Positions 42,482 through 52,318 of a stretch of DNA of 64,000 nt are shown here, in pieces. Below the pieces are notes generated by a model. The model was given only the letters and a program-made list of their open reading frames with translations, ran no database searches and had not been told where the DNA came from. Position 1 is the first letter of the stretch; each line of letters opens with the position of its first letter. The translations under genes and the position numbers were made by a program. Source of the DNA: Oceanihabitans sediminis (GTDB lineage Bacteria > Bacteroidota > Bacteroidia > Flavobacteriales > Flavobacteriaceae); the NCBI RefSeq assembly GCF_003337215.1, contig NZ_QPIG01000003.1, positions 186,001 to 250,000 of the forward strand, in the 5' to 3' direction.

Positions 42482-44441
42482 TTTTACCGGCTTCTACTAT
42501 TTTAAGGTCTTGATATTTCACAATATAAACGGTGTTGTTGTAATACGCACCGAAAGTTTGTTTGTTGTAAGCAAACTTGTTTTCAACATATTCTGTTAAA
42601 GGGAATTCGCTAACAGAATCATACATATTATCTGAAGCAGAAAGTCGTAAAACAACATCCATCATTAAATCGAAACCTCTAACTGCTGTTTTGTTTGGAG
42701 TTTCTCCATATGCTTTTTTATAAGTATTAGCGAAACTATTATTATCATCTTCATTATAAGTTCTTGAAACTGTAGGGAAATGAAAATTTAAATTAGATAA
42801 ATGATAATTTGAAATCTCATCGTTTTCAAAAGCAGCATTCATATTTGTTGTTGCTAAAACAATTTTATTTGTTTTATTGTTAAGAGAATTTAAAATACTA
42901 GTCACGTTAGAAACAAAAGTATAATTATCGGTTTCTAAAAATACGATGTTATTTCCTGCTTTTAACTTCGTTCTAATATCTCCTTCTAAAATATAATATA
43001 AGTCTTTTCCTTCTTTACCTTTTCTAGAATATACTTGTGCAGCTGCACCTAATTCTCTTTTTAAAATATTACTAGTAGAAGCATTTTTTGCATCTGAAAT
43101 AATAATGATATGGTTTTTTGAATTATCTGCTTTAATAAAGTCAATCATACTTTTTTCTAGTAAATCTGAAGCTGGCATGGTTTGAAAAACATTATCCGAT
43201 GTTTTTAAATCCTTTAAGTTAGGAGAAAACACTGGTACATTTTTTCTTTTTAACTCAGAAGCTACTCGTTGAAAATTATTTGGCATTAACGGACCAATAA
43301 CTGCATCTGCATCCTCTAAGTTTTTAGAACTTAATAAAGAAGCTACTTCACTTAATTGGTTTTTAGTATCGTAAACATCTAATTTTACAGAGATTCCTAG
43401 TTTCGCTAAAGAATCTGCTGCAATTAAAACTCCAGTATGAAAGTCTAAAGAAGTACTTAAAAACTTATCGGATTCTATTTTGTTTTTAGCATCTAAAATA
43501 GAATCTGAATTGATTCTATTTAGTCTAAAAGGCAACATTACCGCGATATGTTTTGTCTCGTAATTTTTAATATTAGCTACTAAACTAGAAGCAGGAAATA
43601 AATTAGAATCAGAAATTGGTGTAGAGGCTTCGTTTCCTGAAACAGCTTCAGAAAAAGGAATTTTTAAAACCATTCCTGATTTTAATCCTGTTTCTTTTAG
43701 TTCTGGATTTAAAGCTTCTAATGCTTCTTGATCTAGATTCAGTTTTATTTTTAATCTATAAAATCCTTCTTTAGGTAAAACGGTATAGTAGGAATATTTA
43801 TCGTCAATTTCTTTTAGATCCTTCTTATTTAAATTTGGCACTTTAATAACCTGACCAACATCTAAAGTTTCTGACATACCTGGATTGATTGCTTCCAGTT
43901 CCTCTACGGTGATTCCGTATTTATAAGCTATACGCCATTTTCCTTCTTTAGGTAAAACTGTATATGAAACATAGTCTTTTGCTTCCTCTACAGTGTCTAC
44001 AACTTCTTTTGTTTCTTCAACTTTAACTGTTTTGTAAACAGGAATTTTTATTCTATCTCCTTTACGTAAAGTATTTGCATATAAAAACGGATTGTGCTTT
44101 TTGATATCTTCTTGCTCTACTCCGTATTTTTTAGATAAACTGTAAAGAGTTTCTTTACGTTTTACTTTATGCTCTTTAAAACTATGTAGTTTTTTATCTC
44201 CACTAGTTTCAGATACAACAACTTTAGATTTAGGTATTACTAATACAGCATTTATTTTAAGTTCTTTTTTTGCATCTGGATTTAAGGCATAAATATCAAA
44301 AGGAGTTACATTATATTGTTTAGCAATAGATGTAACTGTTTCTCCAGCTTTTACTGTATGTGTTTTATGGCTTTGTGCTTGTGTTGTAGATGCACAACCA
44401 AATAACAAAATGAACCCAAAAATGTATAATAAATTTTTCAT
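42471..44441 (-). CDS. LysM and periplasmic-binding-protein-like lipoprotein
   Basis: A 656-residue exported lipoprotein (lipobox LLFGCAS, Cys about 16). Four LysM or LysM-like repeats follow: HTVKAGETVTSIAKQYNV (about 29), HKVKRKETLYSLSKKYGV (91), YTVLPKEGKWRIAYKYGI (156), and YTVLPKEGFYRLKIKLNL (219). Residues about 290-640 form a type-1 periplasmic-binding fold (HIAVMLPFRLNRINSD; DADAVIGPLMPNNFQRVAS; VRGFDLMMDVVLRLS). The architecture, known in Bacteroidota, is similar to E. coli LpoA in combining cell-wall binding with a periplasmic-binding fold. It may regulate peptidoglycan synthesis, but this is inference. It begins a three-gene operon. Confidence 0.87.
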   Translation of the reverse strand: MKNLLYIFGFILLFGCASTTQAQSHKTHTVKAGETVTSIAKQYNVTPFDIYALNPDAKKELKINAVLVIPKSKVVVSETSGDKKLHSFKEHKVKRKETLYSLSKKYGVEQEDIKKHNPFLYANTLRKGDRIKIPVYKTVKVEETKEVVDTVEEAKDYVSYTVLPKEGKWRIAYKYGITVEELEAINPGMSETLDVGQVIKVPNLNKKDLKEIDDKYSYYTVLPKEGFYRLKIKLNLDQEALEALNPELKETGLKSGMVLKIPFSEAVSGNEASTPISDSNLFPASSLVANIKNYETKHIAVMLPFRLNRINSDSILDAKNKIESDKFLSTSLDFHTGVLIAADSLAKLGISVKLDVYDTKNQLSEVASLLSSKNLEDADAVIGPLMPNNFQRVASELKRKNVPVFSPNLKDLKTSDNVFQTMPASDLLEKSMIDFIKADNSKNHIIIISDAKNASTSNILKRELGAAAQVYSRKGKEGKDLYYILEGDIRTKLKAGNNIVFLETDNYTFVSNVTSILNSLNNKTNKIVLATTNMNAAFENDEISNYHLSNLNFHFPTVSRTYNEDDNNSFANTYKKAYGETPNKTAVRGFDLMMDVVLRLSASDNMYDSVSEFPLTEYVENKFAYNKQTFGAYYNNTVYIVKYQDLKIVEAGKNVF

Positions 44442-44553
44442 ACTAAATCTTTACTTCTCTAATTTAAGCATTAGAAAGGTATCTTTTTTATTGTTTTTAT
44501 CCTAGTTAACAGTCCTCAACTTGATGCTCGCAACTATATTAGCAAGTTATCTC

Positions 44554-44646
44554 GCGTTAAGGATTCTAGTGGAAATCCTTTTTTATTTCATAAAAAAGAT
44601 TGCAGCGGAAAGCCTGACTTTTTGTTTTGAAAACAAAAAGTAACGC
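44554..44646. repeat. 93-bp element with inverted GCGTTA ends
   Basis: GCGTTA (44554-44559) at one end is inverted as TAACGC (44641-44646) at the other. Inside are AAGGATT/AATCCTT (44559-44580) and the perfect CTTTTTGTTTT/AAAACAAAAAG hairpin (44618-44640). It lies just past the guaA stop codon and may double as its terminator. It looks like a dispersed repeat, but no second copy is in the window. Confidence 0.5.
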
Positions 44647-44667
44647 CCAAATTATTTTAATGAGATT

Positions 44668-46203
44668 TTATTCCCACTCAATAGTTGCTGGTGGCTTACT
44701 GCTAATATCGTACACTACTCTATTAACGCCTTTTACTTTATTTATTATTTCGTTAGAGGTTTTTTGTAAAAATTCATAAGGAAGGTTTACCCAATCTGCT
44801 GTCATACCATCGGTACTTTCTACAGCTCTTAAAGCGACACATTTCTCATAGGTACGCTCGTCTCCCATTACTCCTACGCTATTTACTGGTAACAGAATTG
44901 CTCCTGCTTGCCAAACGCTATCGTATAGATTCCATTTCTTTAAGTTATCTATAAACACTGCGTCTACTTCTTGTAAAATGCGTACTTTTTCTGGGGTAAT
45001 ATCTCCTAAAATACGAATTGCAAGTCCCGGACCTGGAAATGGATGACGACCTAATAAGGCTTTATCCATATTCATAGATGCACCTACACGACGAACTTCG
45101 TCTTTAAATAATGCTTTAAGCGGCTCCACAATCTTTAATTTCATAAAGTCTGGTAAACCTCCTACATTATGGTGACTTTTGATAGTTGCACTTGGACCTC
45201 CTGTTGCAGAAACACTTTCTATAACATCTGGATAAATAGTTCCTTGTGCTAACCATTTTACATCTTCAATCTGATTTGCTTCATCGTCAAAAACCTCAAT
45301 GAACACACGACCTATAGCTTTACGTTTTTTCTCTGGGTCGCTTTCACCTGCAAGTGCATCCAAAAAGCGTGCCGAAGCATCAACTCCTTTTACATTTAAG
45401 CCCATGCCCTGGTATTGGTCTAATACACTTTGGTACTCGTTTTTACGAAGCAATCCGTTATTTACAAAAATGCAATAAAGATTTTCTCCAATTGCTTTAT
45501 GAAGTAACATTGCTGCTACACTAGAGTCTACACCACCGGATAAACCTAATACTACTTTATCATCTTTTAATTGGTGTTTTAGCGCAGATACAGTTTCATC
45601 TACAAAAGAATCTGGTGTCCAATCTTGCTCTAAACCAGCTATGTTTATTAAGAAATTTTCTAATAATTGCTTTCCGTCTGTAGAGTGATATACTTCTGGG
45701 TGAAATTGAATAGCATAAGTTTGTTCTTCTTCAATTTTGTAAGCTGCATTTTCAACATCTTGCGTACTTGCTAAAAGCACAGCATTTGTTGGTAATGTTT
45801 TGATGGTATCACTATGACTCATCCAAACTTGGCTTCCTTTAGAAATTAATCCGAAGAAAGGATCGTTTTCTTTTACATAGCTAAGGTTTGCTCTTCCGTA
45901 CTCTCTAGTATTAGAAGGAGCTACTTCACCACCTGAGAAATGCGCTAGGTATTGTGCACCATAGCAAACAGCTAGTAAAGGCTTGTGTCCTCTAATTTTA
46001 GATAAATCTGGATGTAAAACGTCTTCTCCTCTTACAGAGTTTGGACTACCAGAAAGAATTACAGCTTTGTAATCTTCTATGTTTAACGGAATTTTGTTGT
46101 AAGGGTGTATTTCAGATAAGATGTTAAGTTCTCTAACTCTACGCGCAATAAGTTGTGTGTATTGCGATCCGAAATCTAATATAAGTACTTTGTTGTGTTG
46201 CAT
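44668..46203 (-). CDS. guaA: GMP synthase (glutamine-hydrolysing)
   Basis: Converts XMP to GMP with glutamine as nitrogen donor. The amidotransferase domain begins [21 protein letters not shown], has [12 protein letters not shown] (catalytic Cys about 82) and [10 protein letters not shown]. The ATP-pyrophosphatase PP-loop is [16 protein letters not shown] (about 222). The dimerisation domain ends [19 protein letters not shown], the universal C-terminus. I start at 46203 (MQHNKVL), because homologues do and the -7 box occupies 46207-46214; an upstream ATG at 46209 would lie inside it. The mRNA may therefore be leaderless. Confidence 0.96.
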   Translation of the reverse strand: MQHNKVLILDFGSQYTQLIARRVRELNILSEIHPYNKIPLNIEDYKAVILSGSPNSVRGEDVLHPDLSKIRGHKPLLAVCYGAQYLAHFSGGEVAPSNTREYGRANLSYVKENDPFFGLISKGSQVWMSHSDTIKTLPTNAVLLASTQDVENAAYKIEEEQTYAIQFHPEVYHSTDGKQLLENFLINIAGLEQDWTPDSFVDETVSALKHQLKDDKVVLGLSGGVDSSVAAMLLHKAIGENLYCIFVNNGLLRKNEYQSVLDQYQGMGLNVKGVDASARFLDALAGESDPEKKRKAIGRVFIEVFDDEANQIEDVKWLAQGTIYPDVIESVSATGGPSATIKSHHNVGGLPDFMKLKIVEPLKALFKDEVRRVGASMNMDKALLGRHPFPGPGLAIRILGDITPEKVRILQEVDAVFIDNLKKWNLYDSVWQAGAILLPVNSVGVMGDERTYEKCVALRAVESTDGMTADWVNLPYEFLQKTSNEIINKVKGVNRVVYDISSKPPATIEWE

Positions 46204-46269
46204 GCGCAAAAATAGTAAGGATTTTATAATTACGTTTTACGTTTTACATTTTTTTTTAAATAGATTTCA

Positions 46270-47868
46270 CTATATAGTTATTATAGTAAAATCTCCACGT
46301 AATGGTTTTAATTCTTTGATTAATTCTGGTATTAATTCTTCGCCATGCTCTAAATAATACGGTGAAAAATTGGCATTGCGTTCTTGTAAGCTACAATTAG
46401 GGAACAATTGGTTTTGTAGCGTTTTCACTTTTTCTAATTGCTCTTGTAATTTACGCTTTTGCGCTTTCATTAATCGTTTCTCTAAATTTTCTAAACCTTT
46501 TATTTGCTTTCGCTCTTGCGCTGCAACCGCTCCTAAAAAGGATTTATCGGTTTGCTCTGCTAGTTTATATAAATCTGCAAACTGCTTTTCTAAATGTGCT
46601 TTTTGTTTAGAAAAATCTATTTCAATAGCAGAAAGTTCTCTTGTTTTCTTCTGAAGTAAATCTTCTTGATTTAAAAATAAATCTACAGTTGAAAGGTTCA
46701 GTTTCTCTTGTATTTCAGCTTGTTTTTGAGTTTTAATCAATGCGGAATTCCTAAGTAATAACATAGGAAATACCACCTTTACTTTTTTGAAATAGTCTTG
46801 TAACTGAAACCAATATGCAAGTTCTCCACCACCACCTATATAACAAAGATTTGGAAGAATCACCTCTTGATATAACGGTCGCATAATTACATTAGGACTG
46901 AAACGTTCTGGATGTGACTTTACTTCTTCTAAAATTTCGCTTTCGCTCCAGCTTATATCGGAGTTTATTACGCTGTAAACATTATTTTCGAAAACAATTC
47001 GTTCTCGTAGTTTTTTGGTTAAGTAGAAAAGGTTAATCTCTCTAGGGTTTACCTGAGTACCGAAACCTAATTCTTCTATTAGTTTATTGGTTTTTGAAAC
47101 TTCCTGAAAAGAAGATTGCTTGCTTAGCTCTTCTTCTATAAAAGGAACAAATAACTGTTTTAATTCTTTTGTATTAGCATCTACAATCACCAATCCGTAT
47201 GCTGCAAATAAAGCGTTTGCCAAATATCTTGTTGCATCTGCAAGATTAGTGTTCTTGGTATATGCCTCTTGAAACAGATTTCTTAAAGCTCTTGCATTAT
47301 TACCAACACCCAGTTCTTTAGAAAAAGCCTGAAAAACAACATCTAAACCTTCCGTTGATAATTCTCCTACTGCTCCGGAAGCGTTTCTATTCCATTGCAC
47401 TTTTTTTCCTTTGAAATTGAAAAAGTTTATTTCTTCAAAATCATGATCTTCGGTTGCCATCCAATAAATTGGCACAAAATTATATTCAGGATATTTCTGC
47501 TTTAACTCTGTACTAAGATTGATAGTAGAAACAATTTTATATAGAAAATATAATGGTCCAGTAAATAGATTTAACTGATGTCCGGTAGTTATGGTAAATG
47601 TATTTTGTTTTTTTAAAGCTTCAATATTCTGAAGTGTTATTTCTGAAGCTTCCGTTTTTTGATATTGCTTTAGAAGGGATTCAGATAAGATTTTCCGACT
47701 ACCTTCAGATAAACCGTTCTTAGCCTTCTCTTCTATTTGAGCTTTAAAATTTTCAATTTTAGGGAATCTATTATAAAGTGGTTGAAGTGCTTCTCTTTCC
47801 TCTAAATAATCACAAATTAAGGATGAAAAATAATTAGTTTCTCTAAAAGTAATACATTCTGTTGGCAT
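46270..47868 (-). CDS. bshC: Bacillithiol biosynthesis cysteine-adding enzyme BshC
   Basis: Last enzyme of bacillithiol synthesis, joining cysteine to glucosaminyl-malate. The 532-residue length is normal. It has TGHQLNLFTGPLYFLYKIVSTINL, YNFVPIYWMATEDHDFEEINFF (conserved HD region), and NVIMRPLYQEVILPNLCYIGGGGELAYWFQL. A long coiled coil (about 390-480, lysine and glutamate rich) follows, as known for the family. The gene is 66 bases upstream of guaA on the same strand. Bacillithiol is the low-molecular-weight thiol of many Flavobacteriaceae. Confidence 0.95.
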   Translation of the reverse strand: MPTECITFRETNYFSSLICDYLEEREALQPLYNRFPKIENFKAQIEEKAKNGLSEGSRKILSESLLKQYQKTEASEITLQNIEALKKQNTFTITTGHQLNLFTGPLYFLYKIVSTINLSTELKQKYPEYNFVPIYWMATEDHDFEEINFFNFKGKKVQWNRNASGAVGELSTEGLDVVFQAFSKELGVGNNARALRNLFQEAYTKNTNLADATRYLANALFAAYGLVIVDANTKELKQLFVPFIEEELSKQSSFQEVSKTNKLIEELGFGTQVNPREINLFYLTKKLRERIVFENNVYSVINSDISWSESEILEEVKSHPERFSPNVIMRPLYQEVILPNLCYIGGGGELAYWFQLQDYFKKVKVVFPMLLLRNSALIKTQKQAEIQEKLNLSTVDLFLNQEDLLQKKTRELSAIEIDFSKQKAHLEKQFADLYKLAEQTDKSFLGAVAAQERKQIKGLENLEKRLMKAQKRKLQEQLEKVKTLQNQLFPNCSLQERNANFSPYYLEHGEELIPELIKELKPLRGDFTIITI

Positions 47869-48017
47869 AGTTCCTTTTCTAATTAAGTGTAAATATACAG
47901 TCTTTTATTATTAAAAAAATGTTAAGCGCGAATCGATTTTATAATTTCATAAATGGAGTTAAAAAATAAAAAGATTATCTTTATAGGAATAACATTGAAT
48001 ATCTTATTCATCTAAAT

Positions 48018-48779
48018 ATGAAAAAACTAATCACTTTTATTTTTTTTATATTTTTCGCCACGTTTACATGTATACTTACCTGTAGAAATCATGACGAGAA
48101 CACTTCTAATGTTACACAAAATTCAACAAACAATAAAAACCTTAATATTCTTCCACTTGGAGACTCTCGAGTGGAGGGTGCAACAAGCAACTCTGTAAGT
48201 TATAGACATGAACTATGGAAACATTTGGTCACCAATAATTGGAGCTTTGATTTTATTGGTACGCAACAGGACAATACAAATTATCCCTATTTATTAGACA
48301 AAGTCTTTGACCCCGACCATGAAGGCATTGGAGGTTATAAAACCGAAGATATTTTAAATAATATAACAAGTGTAATTCAAGAAGTTGGAGTTCCGGATAT
48401 TGTTTTACTTGGTATTGGTGGGAATGATTTATTAGCAGAAATTCCAATTTCTGAATCTATAAACAACATTAGCGAAACCATCGATTTTCTACAAAACGAA
48501 AACCATAGTGTCTATATTTTTATTGAAAAAATTGCTCCAGGAAGATCGGATATCATGACCCCCGAAAACAATAATACATTCCTTTCTTTTAATAATAACA
48601 TTACAACTTTAGCTGAAACAAAAACAAATACGACGTCTAAAGTAATTCCCGTAGACATGTCTGAAAATTGGTCTGACAACTACTTTGCAGATACTATACA
48701 CTATAACCTTCTTGGAGCAAAAGAAGTTGCTAATAGATATTTCTATTCGCTTCAAGAACATATATCTGATTTAAACTAA
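48018..48779 (+). CDS. Secreted SGNH/GDSL-type hydrolase
   Basis: A 253-residue esterase-like protein. The N-terminal signal ends in ILTC, a weak lipobox, so it may be a lipoprotein. Block I is ILPLGDSRVEGATS (nucleophile Ser, GDSR instead of GDSL, about residue 55). Block III is LGIGGNDLL (Gly, Asn). Block V is DTIHYNLLGAKEVA, with the Asp and His of the triad. Family members deacetylate polysaccharides or hydrolyse lipids. The gene is monocistronic, divergent from bshC. The exact substrate is not readable. Confidence 0.87.
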   Translation: MKKLITFIFFIFFATFTCILTCRNHDENTSNVTQNSTNNKNLNILPLGDSRVEGATSNSVSYRHELWKHLVTNNWSFDFIGTQQDNTNYPYLLDKVFDPDHEGIGGYKTEDILNNITSVIQEVGVPDIVLLGIGGNDLLAEIPISESINNISETIDFLQNENHSVYIFIEKIAPGRSDIMTPENNNTFLSFNNNITTLAETKTNTTSKVIPVDMSENWSDNYFADTIHYNLLGAKEVANRYFYSLQEHISDLN

Positions 48780-48788
48780 AAGCATAAA

Positions 48789-48820
48789 AAAAGCCGTCTA
48801 AATGGATTTAGACGGCTTTT
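48789..48820. terminator. Bidirectional terminator between the SGNH hydrolase and rimO
   Basis: Perfect 15-bp stem AAAAGCCGTCTAAAT/ATTTAGACGGCTTTT with a two-base loop, serving convergent genes on both sides. Confidence 0.92.
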
Positions 48821-48841
48821 CTTTATTTAAGTATTATTGAT

Positions 48842-50143
48842 TTATATTACTTCTGCATATAAATCAAAATCTTCTGCTTCAATTACTTTTACTGTTGCAA
48901 ATTCCCCTGTTTTTAAATAGGTTTTAGATGCATCAATAAGTACTTCATTATCAACATCTGGACTATCAAACTCTGTTCTTCCTACAAAGTAGTTTCCTTC
49001 TTTTCTATCGATAACCACTTTAAATTCTTGTCCGATTTTCTCTTGGTTTAACTCCCAAGAAATCTGCGACTGAATTTCCATGATTTGATTTGCTCTATCT
49101 ATTTTTACTTCTTCAGGAACATCGTCCTCTAAGCTGAAAGCGTGTGTATTTTCTTCGTGAGAATAGGTAAAACATCCTAAACGTTCAAAACGCATTTCTT
49201 GAACCCAGTTTTTAAGTTCTTGGAAATTCTCTTCTGTTTCACCAGGATAACCAACAATTAAAGTTGTTCTAATAGTCATATTAGGAACTGCTTCTCTAAA
49301 CTGACCAATTAGTTTGGTAGTTTTTTCTTTAGTTGTACCACGACGCATACTTTTTAAAATAGAGTCGCTAATATGTTGTAAAGGAATATCTAAGTAGTTA
49401 CAAATCTTAGGTTCTCTATTCATTACATCAAGCACATCTAACGGGAACCCTGTTGGGAACGCATAGTGCAAACGAATCCACTCGATTCCTTCTACTTTTA
49501 CTAAAGCTTCTAGAAGTTCGGCTAAGTTTCTTTTTTTGTATAAATCTAATCCGTAATAAGTTAAATCTTGGGCAATAAGAATTAATTCTTTTACTCCGCT
49601 AGCAGCCAATTTTTCAGCTTCTGTTACTAAATCTTCAATTGGTGTACTCTTATGTTTTCCACGCATTAAAGGAATAGCACAAAAACTACAAGGTCTATCA
49701 CAACCTTCTGCTATTTTTAAATATGCATAGTTTTTTGGAGTGGTTGTTAAACGCTCTCCAATTAACTCATGTTTATAATCTGCTCCTAAAGCTTTAAGTA
49801 AATGAGGTAGTTCTGTAGTTCCAAAGTATTCATCTACATTAGGAATTTCCTTTTGTAAGTCTGGTTTATATCTTTCACTCAAACAACCGGTAACAAAAAC
49901 CTTATCAACTTCACCATCTTCTTTTTTCTGCATGAACTCTAAAATAGTATTCACACTTTCTTCTTTTGCATTATTGATAAAACCACAAGTATTAATCACA
50001 ACGATGTTTCCTTCCTCTTCATGAACAACATCTTTGCCGCTAGCTTTTAACTGGCCCATTAAAACTTCACTATCGTATACGTTTTTACTACAACCAAGAG
50101 TTACAACGTTGATTTTATTCTTTTTAAGTGTCTTTGTTCTCAT
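48842..50143 (-). CDS. rimO: Ribosomal protein S12 methylthiotransferase RimO
   Basis: Radical-SAM enzyme that methylthiolates Asp88 of ribosomal protein S12. The N-terminal UPF0004 domain has TLGCSKNVYDSEVLMG, NTCGFINNAKEESVNTI and GCLSERY, supplying the first iron-sulfur cluster's cysteines. The radical-SAM cluster is AEGCDRPCSFCAIPLMRGKHKS (Cys-x3-Cys-x2-Cys, about 149-156). A C-terminal TRAM domain ends the protein. The length of 433 residues is normal. It follows ftsY by 230 bases on the same strand, with a terminator between. Confidence 0.95.
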   Translation of the reverse strand: MRTKTLKKNKINVVTLGCSKNVYDSEVLMGQLKASGKDVVHEEEGNIVVINTCGFINNAKEESVNTILEFMQKKEDGEVDKVFVTGCLSERYKPDLQKEIPNVDEYFGTTELPHLLKALGADYKHELIGERLTTTPKNYAYLKIAEGCDRPCSFCAIPLMRGKHKSTPIEDLVTEAEKLAASGVKELILIAQDLTYYGLDLYKKRNLAELLEALVKVEGIEWIRLHYAFPTGFPLDVLDVMNREPKICNYLDIPLQHISDSILKSMRRGTTKEKTTKLIGQFREAVPNMTIRTTLIVGYPGETEENFQELKNWVQEMRFERLGCFTYSHEENTHAFSLEDDVPEEVKIDRANQIMEIQSQISWELNQEKIGQEFKVVIDRKEGNYFVGRTEFDSPDVDNEVLIDASKTYLKTGEFATVKVIEAEDFDLYAEVI

Positions 50144-50320
50144 ATTATTTCTGGTGAAAAAAGTGAATCTTTAAACGATTACTAATTTTATTTTCAGACC
50201 GCAAAGATACAACCTTAATTAAACCTATTATATATTTAGTAGTCTTAAATTAAAAGCAGTAAAAGAAAAATGAAATATTTCCCCGCCTATTTATTTTATT
50301 CATAAAAAAATGGGCATAAA

Positions 50321-50353
50321 AAAATCAGCTACTCATTATGAATAGCTGATTTT
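50321..50353 (-). terminator. Terminator of ftsY
   Basis: Stem AAAATCAGCTA/TAGCTGATTTT, 21 bases past the ftsY stop on the minus strand. Confidence 0.85.
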
Positions 50354-50373
50354 AATTAAATTTTACAGAAAAA

Positions 50374-51348
50374 TTATTTGAAGAACGAATCTACAAATTC
50401 AAATTTATTGAAAACTTGAAGATCTTCAATTCCTTCTCCTACTCCGATATATTTTACAGGAATTTGAAATTGATCGCTAATACCAATAACAACTCCTCCT
50501 TTTGCTGTTCCATCTAATTTTGTTACAGCTAAACTTGTAACTTCTGTTGCTGCAGTAAATTGTTTTGCTTGTTCAAAAGCATTTTGTCCAGTAGAACCAT
50601 CTAATACTAATAGCACATCATGTGGCGCATCTCCAACAACTTTTTGCATAACGCGCTTAACTTTAGTTAGCTCGTTCATTAAGTTTATCTTATTATGTAA
50701 ACGACCTGCAGTATCAATAATAATTACATCTGCATCTTGATTTACACCAGATTGTAATGCATCAAAAGCGACAGAAGCAGGATCTGATCCCATTTCTTGA
50801 CGTATCATAGGAACATCTACTCTATCTGCCCAAACTTGAAGTTGATCTATTGCTGCGGCTCTAAAGGTGTCTGCTGCACCTAACACCACTTTTAAGCCTT
50901 TCTTTTTAAACTGATAAGCTAGTTTACCAATAGTAGTAGTTTTACCTACACCATTAACACCAACTACCATAAGAACATAAGGCGTTTTTTTACCGTTTTC
51001 TTGTTTCGGTAATTCCGGTATCACGTATTCTGTTTCTTCACCAGAGTTTGTTTCGCTTAAAAGTCCAGCGATTTCCTCTCGAAGAATTCTATTTAATTCA
51101 TCTGTACCTAAATATTTATCTTTAGCTACTCTTTCTTCAATACGTTCAATTACTTTTAATGTAGTATTTACACCAACATCACTTGACACAAGAACTTCTT
51201 CTAAATTATCTAAAACAGCATCATCTACTTTAGATTTTCCAGCTACAGCCTTACTTAATTTTCCTAAAAAACTAGTACTAGATTTCTCTAAACCTTTGTC
51301 TAGTGTTTCTTTTTTGTCTTTAGAAAATATCTTCTTAAAAAAACTCAT
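50374..51348 (-). CDS. ftsY: Signal recognition particle receptor FtsY
   Basis: GTPase that docks ribosome-SRP complexes at the membrane. The short basic N-terminus (MSFFKKIFSKDKKETLDKGL) is followed by the N domain. The G domain has Walker A VVGVNGVGKTTTIGKLAY (about 130), DTFRAAAIDQLQVWAD, VIIIDTAGRLHNK, TKLDGTAKGG, and the C-terminal GVGEGIEDLQVFNKFEFVDSFF. At 324 residues it lacks the long acidic A domain of E. coli, usual for the phylum. It lies downstream of the rpmB-rpmG-DUF4295 operon. Confidence 0.96.
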   Translation of the reverse strand: MSFFKKIFSKDKKETLDKGLEKSSTSFLGKLSKAVAGKSKVDDAVLDNLEEVLVSSDVGVNTTLKVIERIEERVAKDKYLGTDELNRILREEIAGLLSETNSGEETEYVIPELPKQENGKKTPYVLMVVGVNGVGKTTTIGKLAYQFKKKGLKVVLGAADTFRAAAIDQLQVWADRVDVPMIRQEMGSDPASVAFDALQSGVNQDADVIIIDTAGRLHNKINLMNELTKVKRVMQKVVGDAPHDVLLVLDGSTGQNAFEQAKQFTAATEVTSLAVTKLDGTAKGGVVIGISDQFQIPVKYIGVGEGIEDLQVFNKFEFVDSFFK

Positions 51349-51557
51349 TCCTTATTATTTTTTTTTCTCTCATTTTTAGGTGAGAATTATCTTTATACAA
51401 ATGCATAAAGATTAAGAATTGCTTTTGAAACTGAATAATAGTTCGAGCAATAATATGCTATTTATTTAATAGCGTAACTAATATTCCTTAACAAAAGTCA
51501 GACCTTTTTTATTATACTGAAATTTTGTCAATATAATGAAATGTAAATATAAAACAA

Positions 51558-51587
51558 AAGCCGCTTTCTTAATTAGAAAGCAGCTTT
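51558..51587 (-). terminator. Terminator of the rpmB-rpmG-DUF4295 operon
   Basis: Stem AAAGCCGCTTTCT/AGAAAGCAGCTTT with a 5-base loop, 24 bases past the DUF4295 stop. Confidence 0.85.
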
Positions 51588-51610
51588 AAAATATCTTAGT
51601 ATAAGTAAAC

Positions 51611-51763
51611 TTATTTTTTTGCTAAAAAGTCGTTTACTAATTCTGGTGCCATTACAGATTCAACAAACATGTAAGCTCCAGTTTTTGGAGACTTTACCAT
51701 CTTTATTGCCTTCGTTAATCTTTTAGATCCTGTTTGTAATGATGCTACTGATTTCTTTGCCAT
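51611..51763 (-). CDS. DUF4295 small protein (possible ribosomal protein)
   Basis: A 50-residue basic protein that I translated from the sequence: MAKKSVASLQTGSKRLTKAI at the start and ELVNDFLAKK at the end, with KMVKSPKTGAYMFVESVM between. It matches DUF4295, found only in Bacteroidota and always beside L28 and L33 genes. It ends the rpmB-rpmG operon, 41 bases after rpmG. From memory, a novel protein named bL38 was seen in the Flavobacterium johnsoniae ribosome structure; this may be it, but I cannot confirm. Confidence 0.88.
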   Translation of the reverse strand: MAKKSVASLQTGSKRLTKAIKMVKSPKTGAYMFVESVMAPELVNDFLAKK

Positions 51764-51804
51764 GACGTATGTTTTTATGGAGATTTATAGTAAAACCTCT
51801 ATTC

Positions 51805-51987
51805 TTATTTAATCTCTTTATGAACAGTCATTCTCTTTAAGATAGGATTGAATTTTTTAATTTCCATTCTATCTGGAGTGTTCTTTTTATTTTTAGTTGT
51901 AATATAACGAGAAGTTCCTGGTTGACCAGACTCCTTGTGCTCTGTACACTCTAATATTACCTGTACTCTGTTACCTTTCTTTGCCAT
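51805..51987 (-). CDS. rpmG: 50S ribosomal protein L33
   Basis: A 60-residue large-subunit protein: [47 protein letters not shown] and the end RMTVHKEIK. The zinc-binding Cys pairs are mostly lost (one Cys at residue 14), as in zinc-free paralogues and usual in Bacteroidota. It lies between rpmB and the DUF4295 gene on the same strand. Confidence 0.95.
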   Translation of the reverse strand: MAKKGNRVQVILECTEHKESGQPGTSRYITTKNKKNTPDRMEIKKFNPILKRMTVHKEIK

Positions 51988-52045
51988 TGTAAAATCTTTT
52001 TATTTATTCATTTCCTTGAAAAGGAAAACTCACTAAATTCGGCTA

Positions 52046-52282
52046 TTATTTAATAAAACCTTTGGTTCTTGCTTCTTTTAATGCAGCAGAAATTCCTATT
52101 TTATTAATAGTTTTTAATGCTGATGTAGATATTTTTAATGTAATCCACTTATCCTCCTCAGGAATAAAGAAACGTTTTTTGATTAAATTGGCATCAAATG
52201 TGCGTTTCGTTTTATTCATTGCGTGCGATACGTTGTTTCCAACCATCGCCTTCTTTCCTGTAAGTTCACAAACTCTTGACAT
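52046..52282 (-). CDS. rpmB: 50S ribosomal protein L28
   Basis: A 78-residue protein: MSRVCELTGKKAMVGNNVSHAMNKTKRTFDANL, then LKISTSALKTINKIG. Full length and typical. It is the first gene of the operon and has its own consensus promoter 37 bases upstream of the start codon. Confidence 0.96.
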   Translation of the reverse strand: MSRVCELTGKKAMVGNNVSHAMNKTKRTFDANLIKKRFFIPEEDKWITLKISTSALKTINKIGISAALKEARTKGFIK

Positions 52283-52318
52283 TGTTCTACTGTATTATTG
52301 TTATTTCAAAACGAGGTG

